From Paracamarosporium sp. OC-R06-R3 (taxonomy: Eukaryota; Ascomycota; Dothideomycetes; Pleosporales; Didymosphaeriaceae): a stretch of 64,000 bases of DNA. Both the position numbers and the translations under genes were made by a program. Location: assembly GCA_019828545.1 (NCBI GenBank), contig JACVRA010000144.1, positions 186,001 to 250,000 on the forward strand. Reading direction: 5' to 3'. The notes beneath the pieces were generated by a model. That model was not told where the DNA came from and did not search any database. It saw nothing but the letters and a program-made list of their open reading frames with translations. The number at the start of each line of letters is the position of its first letter. Positions within the stretch are counted from its first letter, which is position 1. Of the stretch, positions 44,954-56,036 are shown piece after piece.

Positions 44954-45733
44954 TCAATGTGCCATCTTTTCGAACAATGGCTCCATGCTTCCCTTCCAAG
45001 TGTCGACAACCTTGTTTCCTGGTCCTGCGCTGATCATTATTTCTCCCTTCTTCCACTTTTGCACCACCTCGCCTACAAATTCATCCACTGACATCGTTTG
45101 CGGAGCGTACTCCTTTTTGTTGTCGTCCGGATTCTCCCTCTCGCGATGGAGGTCTGTAGCAACCATAGGTGGGGCGATCTCAATTACGTTTACATTTCCC
45201 CCTTCCAATTGCTTTCGTAGGCTCATGCTCCAAAAATGTAACCAAGATTTTGTTGCACAATAAACCGGATTCACCAAGGAGAAAGGCACGAAGCCAAGGA
45301 TCGATGAGACGTTGATTACGAGCGCGTTCGGTTTGGATTTGAAATGCTCAAGTAGCTGTAAGATCAGGTGCATTGGCCCTCGAATGTTGATGTCGATCTC
45401 CTGGTCCGCTTTCTGGAGGAATTCGCTTGGTTTTTGTTTGTTTACATCAATGGGTCGTTGTACTCCCGCGTTGTTGATCAAGCAGTCGACATCGGGATGC
45501 TCAGAGATGAGCTCTTGAGTGAACGTCGGTATCGACTGAACATCCCCAGTATCCAGCACGTAGTATGCGGCGGCTCCAATTTCTTGGGCAGACGATTTCA
45601 GTGTCGATTCTGTTCGGCCCACGATGATCACTTTTTTGCCGTCGTTGATGAGTTGTTGTGCTAATGCCTTTCCAATCCCCCCACCTCCTCCTGTGACAAC
45701 GGCTGTCTTGAACTCATAGTTTTTGACCGACAT
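44954..45733 (-). CDS. Short-chain dehydrogenase/reductase (DltE-like)
   Basis: Intronless, 259 residues, classical SDR fold. Cofactor motif TGGGGGIG at 14-21, R40 after beta-2 (VGRTEST, suggesting NADP preference), NNAG at 87-90, Ser143/144, and the catalytic pair Y158-x3-K162 in YCATK. The C-terminal segment after IEIAPPMVATDLHRERE resembles the DltE/YdfG-like SDR subgroup found in fungi and bacteria. Substrate unknown. It faces a divergent phenol-hydroxylase-type gene across a 997-bp region. Lack of introns, unlike most neighbours, could reflect recent transfer or simply the family's habit. Confidence 0.9.
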   Translation of the reverse strand: MSVKNYEFKTAVVTGGGGGIGKALAQQLINDGKKVIIVGRTESTLKSSAQEIGAAAYYVLDTGDVQSIPTFTQELISEHPDVDCLINNAGVQRPIDVNKQKPSEFLQKADQEIDINIRGPMHLILQLLEHFKSKPNALVINVSSILGFVPFSLVNPVYCATKSWLHFWSMSLRKQLEGGNVNVIEIAPPMVATDLHRERENPDDNKKEYAPQTMSVDEFVGEVVQKWKKGEIMISAGPGNKVVDTWKGSMEPLFEKMAH

Positions 45734-46730
45734 GGTTGAAATATCTTAGATTTAAGTGGTTAGCAAACTCTTTGATTGTCTTTATCATAAATTCAGGAAA
45801 GTGCTTTTATGTTGCAGGCTCCACTTTTCGTTCGCCTTCCGCGAGCAACCGGCCATGACGTTGTATACAGGTCAACGACGCTTCGTCTGTTGTATCATAC
45901 CGATGTACTCTACACTAGCACTTCGGAAGCACATGCGGCAGGACAATGGTCCCCTTTTCGCCTCTATGCGATTGCCGATATTTATAGGCTTTAGGTCTAG
46001 TGTCAACAATGACGACATCTAGACATGATGCGACGCATTCAGTCTATCGTCGATGTGAAAGTTGCAAAAGCCATGTTCAAACAAGTGACGTTCATTTATG
46101 AAGTTCGAAAGTGTCTAAACCGCTTCTCTTTGGAAATACTGGTGAGCATGGTCTTTGAAGGCGCATGCAGCAAGTTGCTAGATCGGGAGCGGGGTTCATC
46201 ACCCCGCATCCGCAGGCCCACGATGGATTACGAATTCCTGACTATTCACCGACAAAGTTGCAAGTTTTTAGCTACTACACTACTCAAGCTTCCGGTATCA
46301 TTAAAAAAGGAGTAGCGTGTACCAGATGCGGTCATCCGAGGCTCAACATGTATGTGGGGTTGACAGTTTGTGCCACAGGCCTATAGTTCTGGCCTATAGG
46401 TTGTAGATCATTGGGACCTTCTGACCGAATTTCATTGCCGTGGTATGTGGCTTGTAGGAATGCCACCTTTCGGGTAGATAAGATGAGAGCACGATTGCCA
46501 TCTCTTTTCACTCCCACCTGAGCGCTCATATAACCCTATAAGGCCGTCCCTTTCGATTCCGACCACTCCTCTAGTACGTTTCCTGTGAATAAGCGTGCAG
46601 TGTTCCACAATTGCGCCTTCATCAGTAGCATCGAAGAATTCTAGAGCATCTATACGACATCTGCGCAACCACTGATTCTAAGGAATTCCTTCACGCCGCC
46701 ATTAACAACCACGGCATTCTGTCCCAAATC
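45734..46730. promoter_or_regulatory. Divergent region SDR / flavin monooxygenase, with repeated GGCCTATAG motif
   Basis: 997 bp between divergent starts. GGCCTATAG occurs at 46378-46386 and 46391-46399, the second extended to the palindrome CCTATAGG (46393-46400). An inverted, slightly altered copy (CCTATAAGGCC) is at 46535-46545. Short frames, such as 46025-46315, show nothing recognisable. Confidence 0.4.
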
Positions 46731-49059
46731 ATGACGGTTAAAGAGCTTCCCGAGTCCAAATGCGATGTGTAGGTGTCCTCGGAATGAAAGGAACGATCAC
46801 TATTGACCCAGTATGTAGCTTAGTCGTCGGTGCAGGTCCTGCTGGGTGAGATCCTTAAATAAGATAGCGAGCGCATTACTGATCCCCCAAAGCTTGATGT
46901 TGGCCACATGGATGGCCCGCTGTGGCATCAACGCTCGGATAGTCGATAAGCGTAGCACGAAGATATTTAACGGCCAGGCTGACGGGCTGCAAAGCCGCAG
47001 TCTTGAAATTTTTGATAGCTTTGGATTTGCCGACCGGGCATGGAAGGAAGCAAATCATATGCTTGAGGTCAGTCATTCTAAACAATGAAAGCCAACTGCA
47101 GCTGCAGCTTTAATAGAAAATTTTACTGACGAAGGTACGTAGATGTGCATGTGGGTGTGTAAGCTGCTTCGTCCTGGCTTACTGTTACTCATATCTCGCT
47201 AGAATCCCGGGGAGGATGGCATCTTACGAAGATCTGATCGGGTCCCTGATGCTATTGTTGGTCTTTCGCGATTTACGCAGATTGTTTTGCATCAAGGGCG
47301 TATTGAGCGGTTCTTTCTGGACAACATCAAGAAGCATTCCAAGGACTCGCTCCATGTCGAACGCGCTGTTCTCCCTGAATCTCTGTCAATAGATGAAGAC
47401 GCATGTAACGACCATTCTGCGGAAACGTACCCGCTCAAAGTGCAGCTAAGGCATCTCACGGAACAAGAGGCCACTCCGGCTCAGAGCAATGGAACCACCA
47501 TCCAAGATGGTCTCTTCAGAAGTAACTTGGCGGATGACGATACAGATGACTTAATTGCCCAGAGTAGGGCTAACGCAGGAAACATGGAGGTGGTGAGAGC
47601 AAAATACATGGTTGGATGCGATGGTGCACACAGCTGGACCCGGCGGCAGATTGGCTTCCAGTTAGAAGGAGAGCCGACGGATTTTATCTGGGGAGTACTG
47701 GGTGTGTCTCTGTGCTGCATTCAATAAAACCAATACTGACTTCGCATAGATATTATACCCATAACAGACTTCCCAGATATCCGTACGCGCTGCGCTGTTC
47801 ACAGCGCGTCTTCCGGATCTCTAATGGTCATTCCTCGCGAAAACAAGCTTGTTCGATTATATATCCAACTCACAGAAATCAAACCAGACGCAAGTGGACG
47901 GGCAGACCGCTCCAAAATTACGCCAGACACCATTATCAAAGCCGCTCAAAAGATCATAGCGCCTTATAATCTTACATACGAGTACTGCGACTGGTGGACG
48001 GCGTACCAGATCGGACAACGCGTGGGTACCAACTTCGACTACCGGAGCAGGGTCTTTCTGGCTGGTGATGCTGTACATACGCACTCTCCAAAAGCCGGCC
48101 AAGGTATGAATGTCTCGATGCAGGACGCCTTCAACCTTGGCTGGAAGCTCGCTCTTGTAGTAAAGGGCGTAGCACAACCGTCTATTTTGAAGACATACCA
48201 ATCGGAGCGAAGACGAATTGCCCAGGATCTGATTAATTTCGACCACAAGTTCTCCCGTTTGTTTTCCGGTCGCCCGGCGAAGGATATTCTGGACGAGTCT
48301 GGGGTTAGTATGGCTGAATTCAAGGATGCGTTCGTGAGAGGGAATATGTTCGCTTCAGGGCTCTCGGTGGATTACGGTTCCAGCATGCTCGTGGCGAAGG
48401 GAGGCGATGCAGCTGCACAGGGTGACGGTACGGATGTTTCCTCATCCAACACGCAAATCATCGGACAACAAGAGCTGGCGACCAATATTAAGCTGGGCAT
48501 GCGCTTTCCTAGCTACCAGGTATTAAACCAGAGCGATGCGCGACCATGGTATGTAATCCCGCGACAACCTCTGACACCAACAGCTCGGCTAACGTGAGCT
48601 TCGATGCTTAGGCATTTTCAGGAATGGCTCAAATCAGATGGCCGTTTTCGCCTGGTAATTTTCGCAGGCAACGTTCTCTCGTCACCACAAAAAAGTCGCC
48701 TCGATGCTTTTTGTGCGAAACTTGATTCTTCCACGTCTCTTTCATCCCATCTACACAGGGATATTGGCATCCTGACCTGTCATTCAGCAAAGCGGACCGA
48801 GACAGAACTTCTCCGCGATTTCCCGGAAGTGTTGCATCCGTTTGACCCTAAAACAGGCTGGGACTACAATAGCGTTTTCGTGGACGATATAAGCTATCAT
48901 GAGGGTCATGGGGAGGCGTACAAGAACTATGGCGTGGACAAAGAGTGGGGCTGTGTAGTGATCACGAGACCGGATCAGTACGTAGGGTATATTGGTGAAT
49001 TGGATGGTGAGGGTGGGTTGGAGGGCGTGGAGGCATATTTCCAGGGAGTCTTCGCCTAG
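46731..49059 (+). CDS. FAD-dependent phenol 2-monooxygenase-type hydroxylase
   Basis: Seven exons: 46731-46768, 46819-46845, 46893-47067, 47143-47154, 47203-47701, 47750-48548 and 48612-49059, giving 665 residues. Exon 4 is a 12-nt microexon encoding MCMW, needed to restore the conserved HMLE-MCMW-NPGEDG. Introns are 47-75 bp. Motifs: FAD GxGxxG in VLVVGAGPAGLMLA, the DG motif YMVGCDGAHSWTRR, and the GD motif VFLAGDAVHTHSPKAGQGMNVSMQDAFNLGWKLA. The C-terminal 180 residues form the thioredoxin-like phenol-hydroxylase domain (WHFQEWLKSDGRFRLVIFAGNV...IITRPDQYVGYIG-like). The enzyme would ortho-hydroxylate phenols using NADPH and O2. The exact substrate is unknown. Confidence 0.88.
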
Positions 49060-49646
49060 TATGCTAAGAACCGGCAATGATATATTGTGTATGTTTTCCA
49101 CTGAGTAACACAAGCGGTCCGCATACTTGTTATGTTCGCTCACATGACACTACCGTTCACTCCGAAATTGGTGCGAGATCTTGGCTTACGTGTTCGATAT
49201 GCTAGTCGGGTCGGGTGGGTCTTATCGATCATCTAGCCTCACAGATCTGCCCAACCACGCCATCTTCCTTTTGTTTTAGCACAATGTGGCGCATCGTTCG
49301 CTCGCTCCGGTTGCCCAGTGCGTTCTAGAATCTAAGACCCGACCTTGTTCGACCGCACCGAGAATAGCCCCGCATGCATCCGGGGGAGCGAAGGCCACCA
49401 ACATCAGAATTGCGCCCAGTTTTCATGTTACTGAACCCTGTGGCTATACGCTTATGTCTCTATTTGGTAGCGACAGGAAACGGGTCTTTGTAATGTGAGG
49501 CTGCTACACTGCTCCCGCCTTGTGCCGCACCTCCTTTCGAAGCATTGGCTGCGCGTTATTCTTGATGCTCGTTATCGCATTCCTTGATACCGCATTAGGG
49601 TGCGATCAGTGTCGGTTGAAAGCCCTTATCGATCCGAAAGAATCAA
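49060..49646. other. Intergenic region before hybrid histidine kinase
   Basis: 587 bp holding the hydroxylase 3' flank and kinase promoter. No gene or recognised site. Confidence 0.4.
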
Positions 49647-52179
49647 ATGCGACTGGGCAGCATGACTTCAACGCCTCCACCACACGACCGAGTCCTCGAC
49701 CTGGATGTATTAGAATCGAATCCTTTACCAACGTTTGTTATCAAGATCAAAGACGAGGCCATTCCTTTCGAGATTCTTTTCTGCAATGAAGCCTTTCGAC
49801 GGGAATCGCTGCGAGACGTAATCGCAGCACCTGCTAAGGAAGCAATTCTGTTCCAGTCTTGGGCTTTGGCAGTTCGGCTCTTTAACCCCCACCATGTATT
49901 CGCTGACCGCAATTGGACGGCGACCGTGGCCGGCGCAAAAGAAGATTGGAAGATTGTACGAGCAGTTGGGACGATTGAATCTAGTCCTAATAAAAACAGC
50001 GAGAGTGCAGCTGATCCCGCTGTTGTGAACGTCCAAGAGGAGGAGAGCGATTTTTACAAGACGCCGAGGGCCGGTCCAGTACAGAGAATGAACAAGTGGC
50101 CCCAAGTCCCCTTGGGAGGGCTACCCACAACCAATGTCGTTGCCCGTTGGGACTCGCTGCAGGCTATGATGGAGATGACTGATGTTGGAGTGTTCGAGTA
50201 TCAACCTAATGGGAAACTAATACACGCAAACGACGCATGGTATCGGCTTAGCAGCCACCCTAGGAACTTACCTGCGCATGTGGAGTTCTCGTTTATGGAC
50301 CTTGCTTATCCGGATGACAAAGACAGAGTCATGTCTGCCTGGAACACCTTGGTCCAGGGCAATTGCGTCACATTTGAAATGAGGTGGAAAGCGAAGCCTG
50401 GATCGAGCGAGGACGCACAGTGGGTACTTTCAGCATGCGTACCTATATTCGACGAAGACCAAAACCTCGTAAGTATAGCAGGAAACACAATCGATATTAA
50501 TGGGCAAAAGAAATTGGAAGAGGTTCAACGCCACCAAATTAAGGAAGCGCTTGAGGCCAAACGACAGCAGGAGAAGTAAGGCAAAGAGTTTCTCTAATAT
50601 CATTTGGGCTAACAAGTCCAGCTTTATCGACATGACATCACACGAACTTCGAAACCCGCTCTCCGCTGTTGTACAATGCGCCGATTCCGTCATCTCCACA
50701 TTACAGCATCTGACACCAAAAGAACTCGTGTCGATGCACTCGCAAATCGAGAGAGTAAACGATGAAATTTCTACTTGCATCGATAATCTCCAGACGATTG
50801 TATCATGTAGTTTGCATCAGAAGCGAATCATCGATGATGTACTAACGCTCTCCAAGCTTGACTCGAATCTGTTGTTGATTACTCCAATGCCGGTGCAGCC
50901 TTCTGTGGTTGTTTCTGAAGCAATGAAGATGTTCGACGTCGAGTGCTCCCAGATGAATATCAACCTCAAATTCAGGGAAGACGAGAGCCTGAAGGGCTTC
51001 GAGTGGGTGATGCTAGATCCCTCACGGTTACTCCAGGTCCTAATCAATCTTTTAACGAACGCGATCAAATTTACAAAAGACCAAGGAATTCGTAATGTCA
51101 CTGTCACGCTGGGAGGATCATGGACGCGCACCCTGATCGAAGACGATAGTGTTACTTTTGCAAAGGACACTCAACCTCAGTTCAATATCTGCGACAAGCC
51201 AGAATGGGGAAATGGGAGCAAGGGCTACATCTGGTTACGGGTTGACGACACAGGCTGCGGAATGACCGATGACGAGCAGACGAAGCTCTTCTCACGATTC
51301 TCGCAAGCGACACCCCGAACGCACGTCAAATACGGCGGTTCTGGACTGGGTCTATTCATTTCAAAGTCGCTCGCTGCACTCCAGGGTGGCTTAATAGGAG
51401 TCAAGTCAACAGCTCAGGCTGGTTCAACTTTTGTCTTCTATGTCAGTACTCGGTCTGTAGAGACTCCGCAGGATGCAACTACTCAGAGGCCACAACAACC
51501 AGCAGTGCACCTTGCAATATCAGCAGAGGATGGAATGAAGGACGCGCGATTGAACATTCTTATGGTCGAAGATAACCTTGTCAACCAAAAGGTTTTGAGT
51601 AAACAGTTACAGAAAGCGGGTTGCAATGTGAGCGTCGCTGGAAATGGAGTTGAAGCGCTGGAATGGCTCAAAACGAGTATTTACTGGCAAGGCGAAGACG
51701 AAAAAGACGAAAAAGACGATACAACGATATCATCCAGACGCGATATTGATATCGTGTTGATGGACATTGAAATGCCTATCATGGATGGTTTGACCTGCGC
51801 ACGCGAGATCCGCAAATGGGAATCTGAAGGCTTACTTGCATCATCTACGACGTATGCTTCACTCGGACTACAATTGTCATCTAGTTCGATATCCCCAATG
51901 TCTTCCTTTCACGATTTGAGCATTTCCTCACATTCAGAAGCACAACGGCCGAGAAGACGTCTACCAATACTAGCAGTGAGCGCGAATGCGAGGAGTGAAC
52001 AGGTACAACAAGCATTAGCTGCGGGCATGGTAAGCGTCTCTATTTAAATGAAGTGGGAGTAACAGACTGACGCGCCGGTTCACTAATAGGACGATGCGAT
52101 TAGCAAACCTTTCAGGATCCCAGAGCTGTGGCCGAAGCTGCGCGGGTTGGTGCCACGCTGTGCGATTCCATCGAATTGA
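49647..52179 (+). CDS. Hybrid sensor histidine kinase with PAS and receiver domains
   Basis: Exons 49647-50575, 50622-52029 and 52090-52179 (introns 46 and 60 bp) give 808 residues; Met at 49662 is an alternative start. Domains: an N-terminal sensor-like region (about 15-110), a PAS domain (about 165-290, ending WVLSACVPIFDEDQNLVSIAGNTIDINGQ), HisKA with phospho-acceptor H317 in DMTSHELRNPLSA, and HATPase_c with N-box VLINLLTNAIKFT, G1 DDTGCGM and G2 GGSGLGLFISKSLA. The receiver domain starts ILMVEDNLVNQKV; its phospho-acceptor is D691 in VLMDIEMPIMDG, and the conserved Lys is in ISKPF on exon 3. No membrane span, so it is cytosolic and would signal through an HPt protein. Two low-complexity insertions interrupt the receiver. 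Confidence 0.93.
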
Positions 52180-52721
52180 GGCAATTTTCCAAACAAACGT
52201 ATAGAGAGCATGCGCCATGGACCCGTGAAATTCGTTTATATATCCTTCAGCGGCTCTGGAAACCGGCGTACCTGGCGAACTAATACACATTGCACTTGGG
52301 CATTCAACAGGAGTATAACATTAAAGGCATTGATATCAGGAAGCGAATCATGGTTGCATATTATATGATTCGGACATAAAGGCACGGAGTTCCATAGGTT
52401 TAGAAAAACTTGTTCCGCCTACTATAGACGAAGTTAACTGACGCGTCGTTCTCCTGCATTCTGATAGCGTGGTCGTACGCCCCTCTTTCTCCCGAAAGGT
52501 AACATATCACAAAAAGGTCACAATTGATGCACAATCACATTTATGCACTTGAACACGTCAAACGGCTTAGAATGTTTGCTTGGCCACCATCATCGCATGA
52601 TCTGTGCCTCCACGACATAGCAGCCACTTCATTACTGTAATAGCGGGGTCCTATTCTGTGACTTAAACATGCTTTTGAATCTAACACAATCTTATACGGG
52701 ACCCTGTTCTTGATACACGTC
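52180..52721. other. Intergenic region, kinase 3' flank / CFEM-like upstream region
   Basis: 542 bp, AT-rich. One ACGCGT hexamer at 52441-52446. From 52664 an open frame without ATG runs into the CFEM-like gene (see findings). Confidence 0.4.
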
Positions 52722-53638
52722 ATGCTTTCACCTATAGTAGAAGCTTGGTATCCGTCTGACTGCGGTGTGAGTTGTTCAATCCCAAATCAAGAGAGGATCT
52801 ATACTGATGGTTCCTCCTAGTGTCTTTGGCAAGTTGTGGGCCAGGCAAAGGGTCAATACCATTGCGGAGATGACATGCACTGTGCATGCGTCAATGGAGG
52901 GCTGGAAAATGGTGTCAGACACTGTGCCGACAGTTGTAAAGAGAGAAGTGCATCATCCAGCATGATTGCATGGGTAGCGAGTGTTTGCACTGGTAGGTTC
53001 TGCTATGATAGGATACTTGAACCGTTGTTTCCGAAATAATAATGAAAACAGATGCCTCAAAGCCTTCGAATAGCGTTACTCCATCTATGAGCACTGCTTT
53101 CAACTGGCCGTCCGCCAGATCGACAATTTCGAGCTCGACTTTATCGACGGTCTCGAGCATGACCTTATCTACGGATGTCTTAGCAACAATAGCTGCTCCG
53201 TCACAGAATGCCCTAGTCAACTCAACTTTGTCTCTTCAGATCACAAATGCTCATTCGATGTCCTCGGTCACCAATTCATTCACTTCGTATACGATGAACA
53301 AGTCATCAACTGGCCCCTCTTCGGCACTTGACGATCCTACCTTCGCTTTATTCCCTTCCGCAACAAATCTTTCCAACGACGAGGACGCTAAGCTTTCCGA
53401 ACCGGCGAGGATTGGAATTGGAATATGTATATCTATGACTGGACTCTTGATTCTTATCGGTTACTACCTTGTTCGCAAACGCCGAAGTCTCAGAAATCTG
53501 GACTCTGTTTCAGTAGAAGAGCAAAAGGAGCCAGCGCAGAACGTGGTATATGATCAACACACTATACAAGAGATTGATGGGCAAGAAATTCGAAGATGGG
53601 AATTGGATACGGAGGCGAAGAAGCCGGATCGATGGTGA
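52722..53638 (+). CDS. CFEM-like single-pass membrane protein
   Basis: Three exons (52722-52766, 52821-52992, 53052-53638; introns 54 and 59 bp) give 267 residues. Residues 14-71 carry eight cysteines: C-x-C-x13-C-GDDMH-C-A-C-x11-C-x3-C-x16-C. Apart from the first pair's short spacing, this matches the CFEM pattern, with Asp in the GDD position that binds heme in heme-capturing members. A long Ser/Thr-rich stalk follows (about 75-195), then one membrane span (IGIGICISMTGLLILIGYYLV) and a basic-acidic cytosolic tail. The model lacks a signal peptide: the first ATG gives only MLSPIVEA before the domain, while a hydrophobic stretch lies in frame just upstream. Role could be surface sensing, adhesion or heme/iron handling. 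Confidence 0.6.
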
Positions 53639-53912
53639 CATGTTACAGATCTATGCAGGATAACCGTCATGGCACCATCCTCTTTTCTGGTTTATCATAG
53701 GGTCTAGAATGGTAATCTGACTACCTCGTGATAATCTCATCGTCTCTATACATAATACTCGCATGTCGGGCTTGCGTCTCTGCGGTTGAAATATCCCAAG
53801 CATGAATTCAGTACCGCAAGGGAAAACTCTTCTATTATTTGCCGTTCAGTGTGACAGTTAAATTCAACAAGCGGATAAAAGTTTATTTCTAGACGTTAGT
53901 CTACTACATTGG

Positions 53913-56036
53913 TTACGAAGAACCAAGCCCGAGTTCCTTGATGAAGATGTCGGCAGCTTTCTCCCCAATCATTAACGCAGTCGCATTCGTATTTGCCGCA
54001 ACATTGCCTGGCGCAATACTCAGATCTGCAATTTTCAACCCTTTTACACCATACACTCCGAGATTCGCGTCGACTACGCCCTTATTCTCCCTCGCTCGCA
54101 TCTTACACGTTCCTAGCGAATGCCACGTTGTCCCTACGTTATCACGGATCCACTTCTCCAGCACGGCATCGTCGTCAGCAGAGTATACAACATCCTCCAC
54201 ATCAACTGGAAGCGCTTCCGTGAGGTCTACACAGGCAGCGGGTGATGTTGAAGAGAATGGTGGGTGAGTGGCTTGGTGTTCGCCACGGTAAGAGGGCATA
54301 CGGCGTATGACCTCTCGTTGTTTCTTATAGGTAAAAACGTGCTTTTTGACGTCCAGAGGGCCCTTTTCTCCGGCGAAAAAGCCAGTGTCAAAATCGACGG
54401 TGTCGTCGAGGGTAGAACCCGTGATATGGATCGAGCCACGGGAAAATGGGTAAATTGTGAATGCTGTAACTCCGATAGAAGGGTCGCCGGTTGCAACTGG
54501 GGGGACAGGATTCCTTTGTGGTGTTAGTAATCGAAGTACTGGTTGTTCAAAGTTTAAGCAAAGGAAATGGCACTAACCCAGCAATTAGAGAGCATATGAC
54601 CAGGGGTTTCTCGGGCCGATCTTTGAACTCCACATCCCAGGTCTTTCTGAATTCAGGTCCCAAAGAATCGACTTCTTCCTCACTTGGGCGTACTTTACAC
54701 TGCATCTCTTGCACGTTCCAACCTAGCATTTTGTGCTTGCTCTTAATCAGGTCCTCCATGCTACCCATTCTGCCATGTATTAAAGCATCGCAAGTTTCGT
54801 CGGCACTAAGAGTACTCTTGTAGCCGTATGAGAGCAAGTGATGGTCCTCGTACTCGATCCCGACGCCTGGTAGGTCGACGATGACAGGTACACCTGCCCG
54901 CTCTAGGACCTCGGCTTTACCAATTCCTGAGCGCTCTAGAACGCATGGTGTAGCGCAGGTACCGCACGCTAAAACAACTAGTTTGCGCGCCTTGATAGTT
55001 CGAAGAGGGTTGGACGCAGTTTCCGCGCTGAACTGGGGGTTGCGTCTGAATTCGATACCGATGGCCCTATTGTTGTTCTCATCGAAGAGAACACGAGCAA
55101 CCTGAGTTTCAACCAGGACATGCAAGTTGTTGTGTTTTCCATCGCGAAGCCTAGGGTGAATGTAGCATGAAGCAGAGTCTTGACGCTTCCCGTCACGAGA
55201 AATGAAGCGATTTAAGCGCCACGTAGCATTAACGGAATTCAGGTCAGACCTGTCTGGCACTTCTCGCCAACCCACTTTTTCTGCCGCAGCGACGAACTCA
55301 TCCGCTAATTTTGGCACACTATACGTGCCGCGAGAAACATGAATAGGTCCGCTGCGACCGTGGTTATCATCTTCTTCAGGATTGTTATAGGCCGCTCCAT
55401 ACTTATCGGCGAGCTGCTCCGCATATTGCTTGGAGTTAGCCTCTTCGAGTAGATCATCAAAGTTTCTGCGAGAAATGTGGATAGGTCCATTTCTACCACG
55501 GATATACTGCGAGTGGTACGTTTCGCTCTGCCAAGATCTATCAGCAAGCCATATGCAGCCTAGCAAGAAACTGAATTACCTTCCTAATAAACGGCAACAA
55601 ATCATCAGCAGACCAACCTGGTGTATTCCAGGCATCAAAGTCGCACCGCTGCGCTCGGCTGTAGGCCAGGAAGTTGATGGAGGAGCCCCCTCCTAGGATG
55701 CTACCGGCGGGAACGACAAGCGTACGATCTCCAACATGGGGTGATGGCGTTGAGATGTTGAAGTGAGCTGTTTTGGAGTCTGGTGCTAAATGGGATATGA
55801 AAGCAACAGGATACTCAACCGTAGGTAGTTCGTTGTTAGGTCCACGTTCTACAACCAATACTTCCAAGTTGGGATCTGCATCCGCGAGCCGGGCGGCTAC
55901 CACGCAGCCAGCCGTGCCACCTAGGCATCTGTCAGCGTTCAGAGCACACATAATACTTAATCATGAGCTGCGTACCGCCTACAACGATCACGTCGACTTC
56001 TTCAAGTGCTGTCGGAAGCTCTGTGAAAAGACCCAT
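53913..56036 (-). CDS. GMC oxidoreductase (choline/alcohol dehydrogenase-like)
   Basis: Four exons (56036-55976, 55920-55580, 55527-54578, 54513-53913; introns 55, 52 and 64 bp) give 650 residues. The ADP-binding motif VIVVGGGTAGCVVAARLADADPNLEVLVVERG is rebuilt across the first junction. GMC signature 1 is PAGSILGGGSSINFLAYSRAQRCDFDAW, and signature 2 lies in ACGTCATPCVLERSGIG. The C-terminus has the catalytic His in TWHSLGTCKM, DANLGVYGVKGLKIADLSIAPGNVAANTNATALMIGEKAADI with the paired Asn. No signal peptide is seen, so it is probably cytosolic or peroxisomal. It oxidises an alcohol or aldehyde using FAD. It closes the oxidoreductase-rich block that starts at the SDR. Confidence 0.9.
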
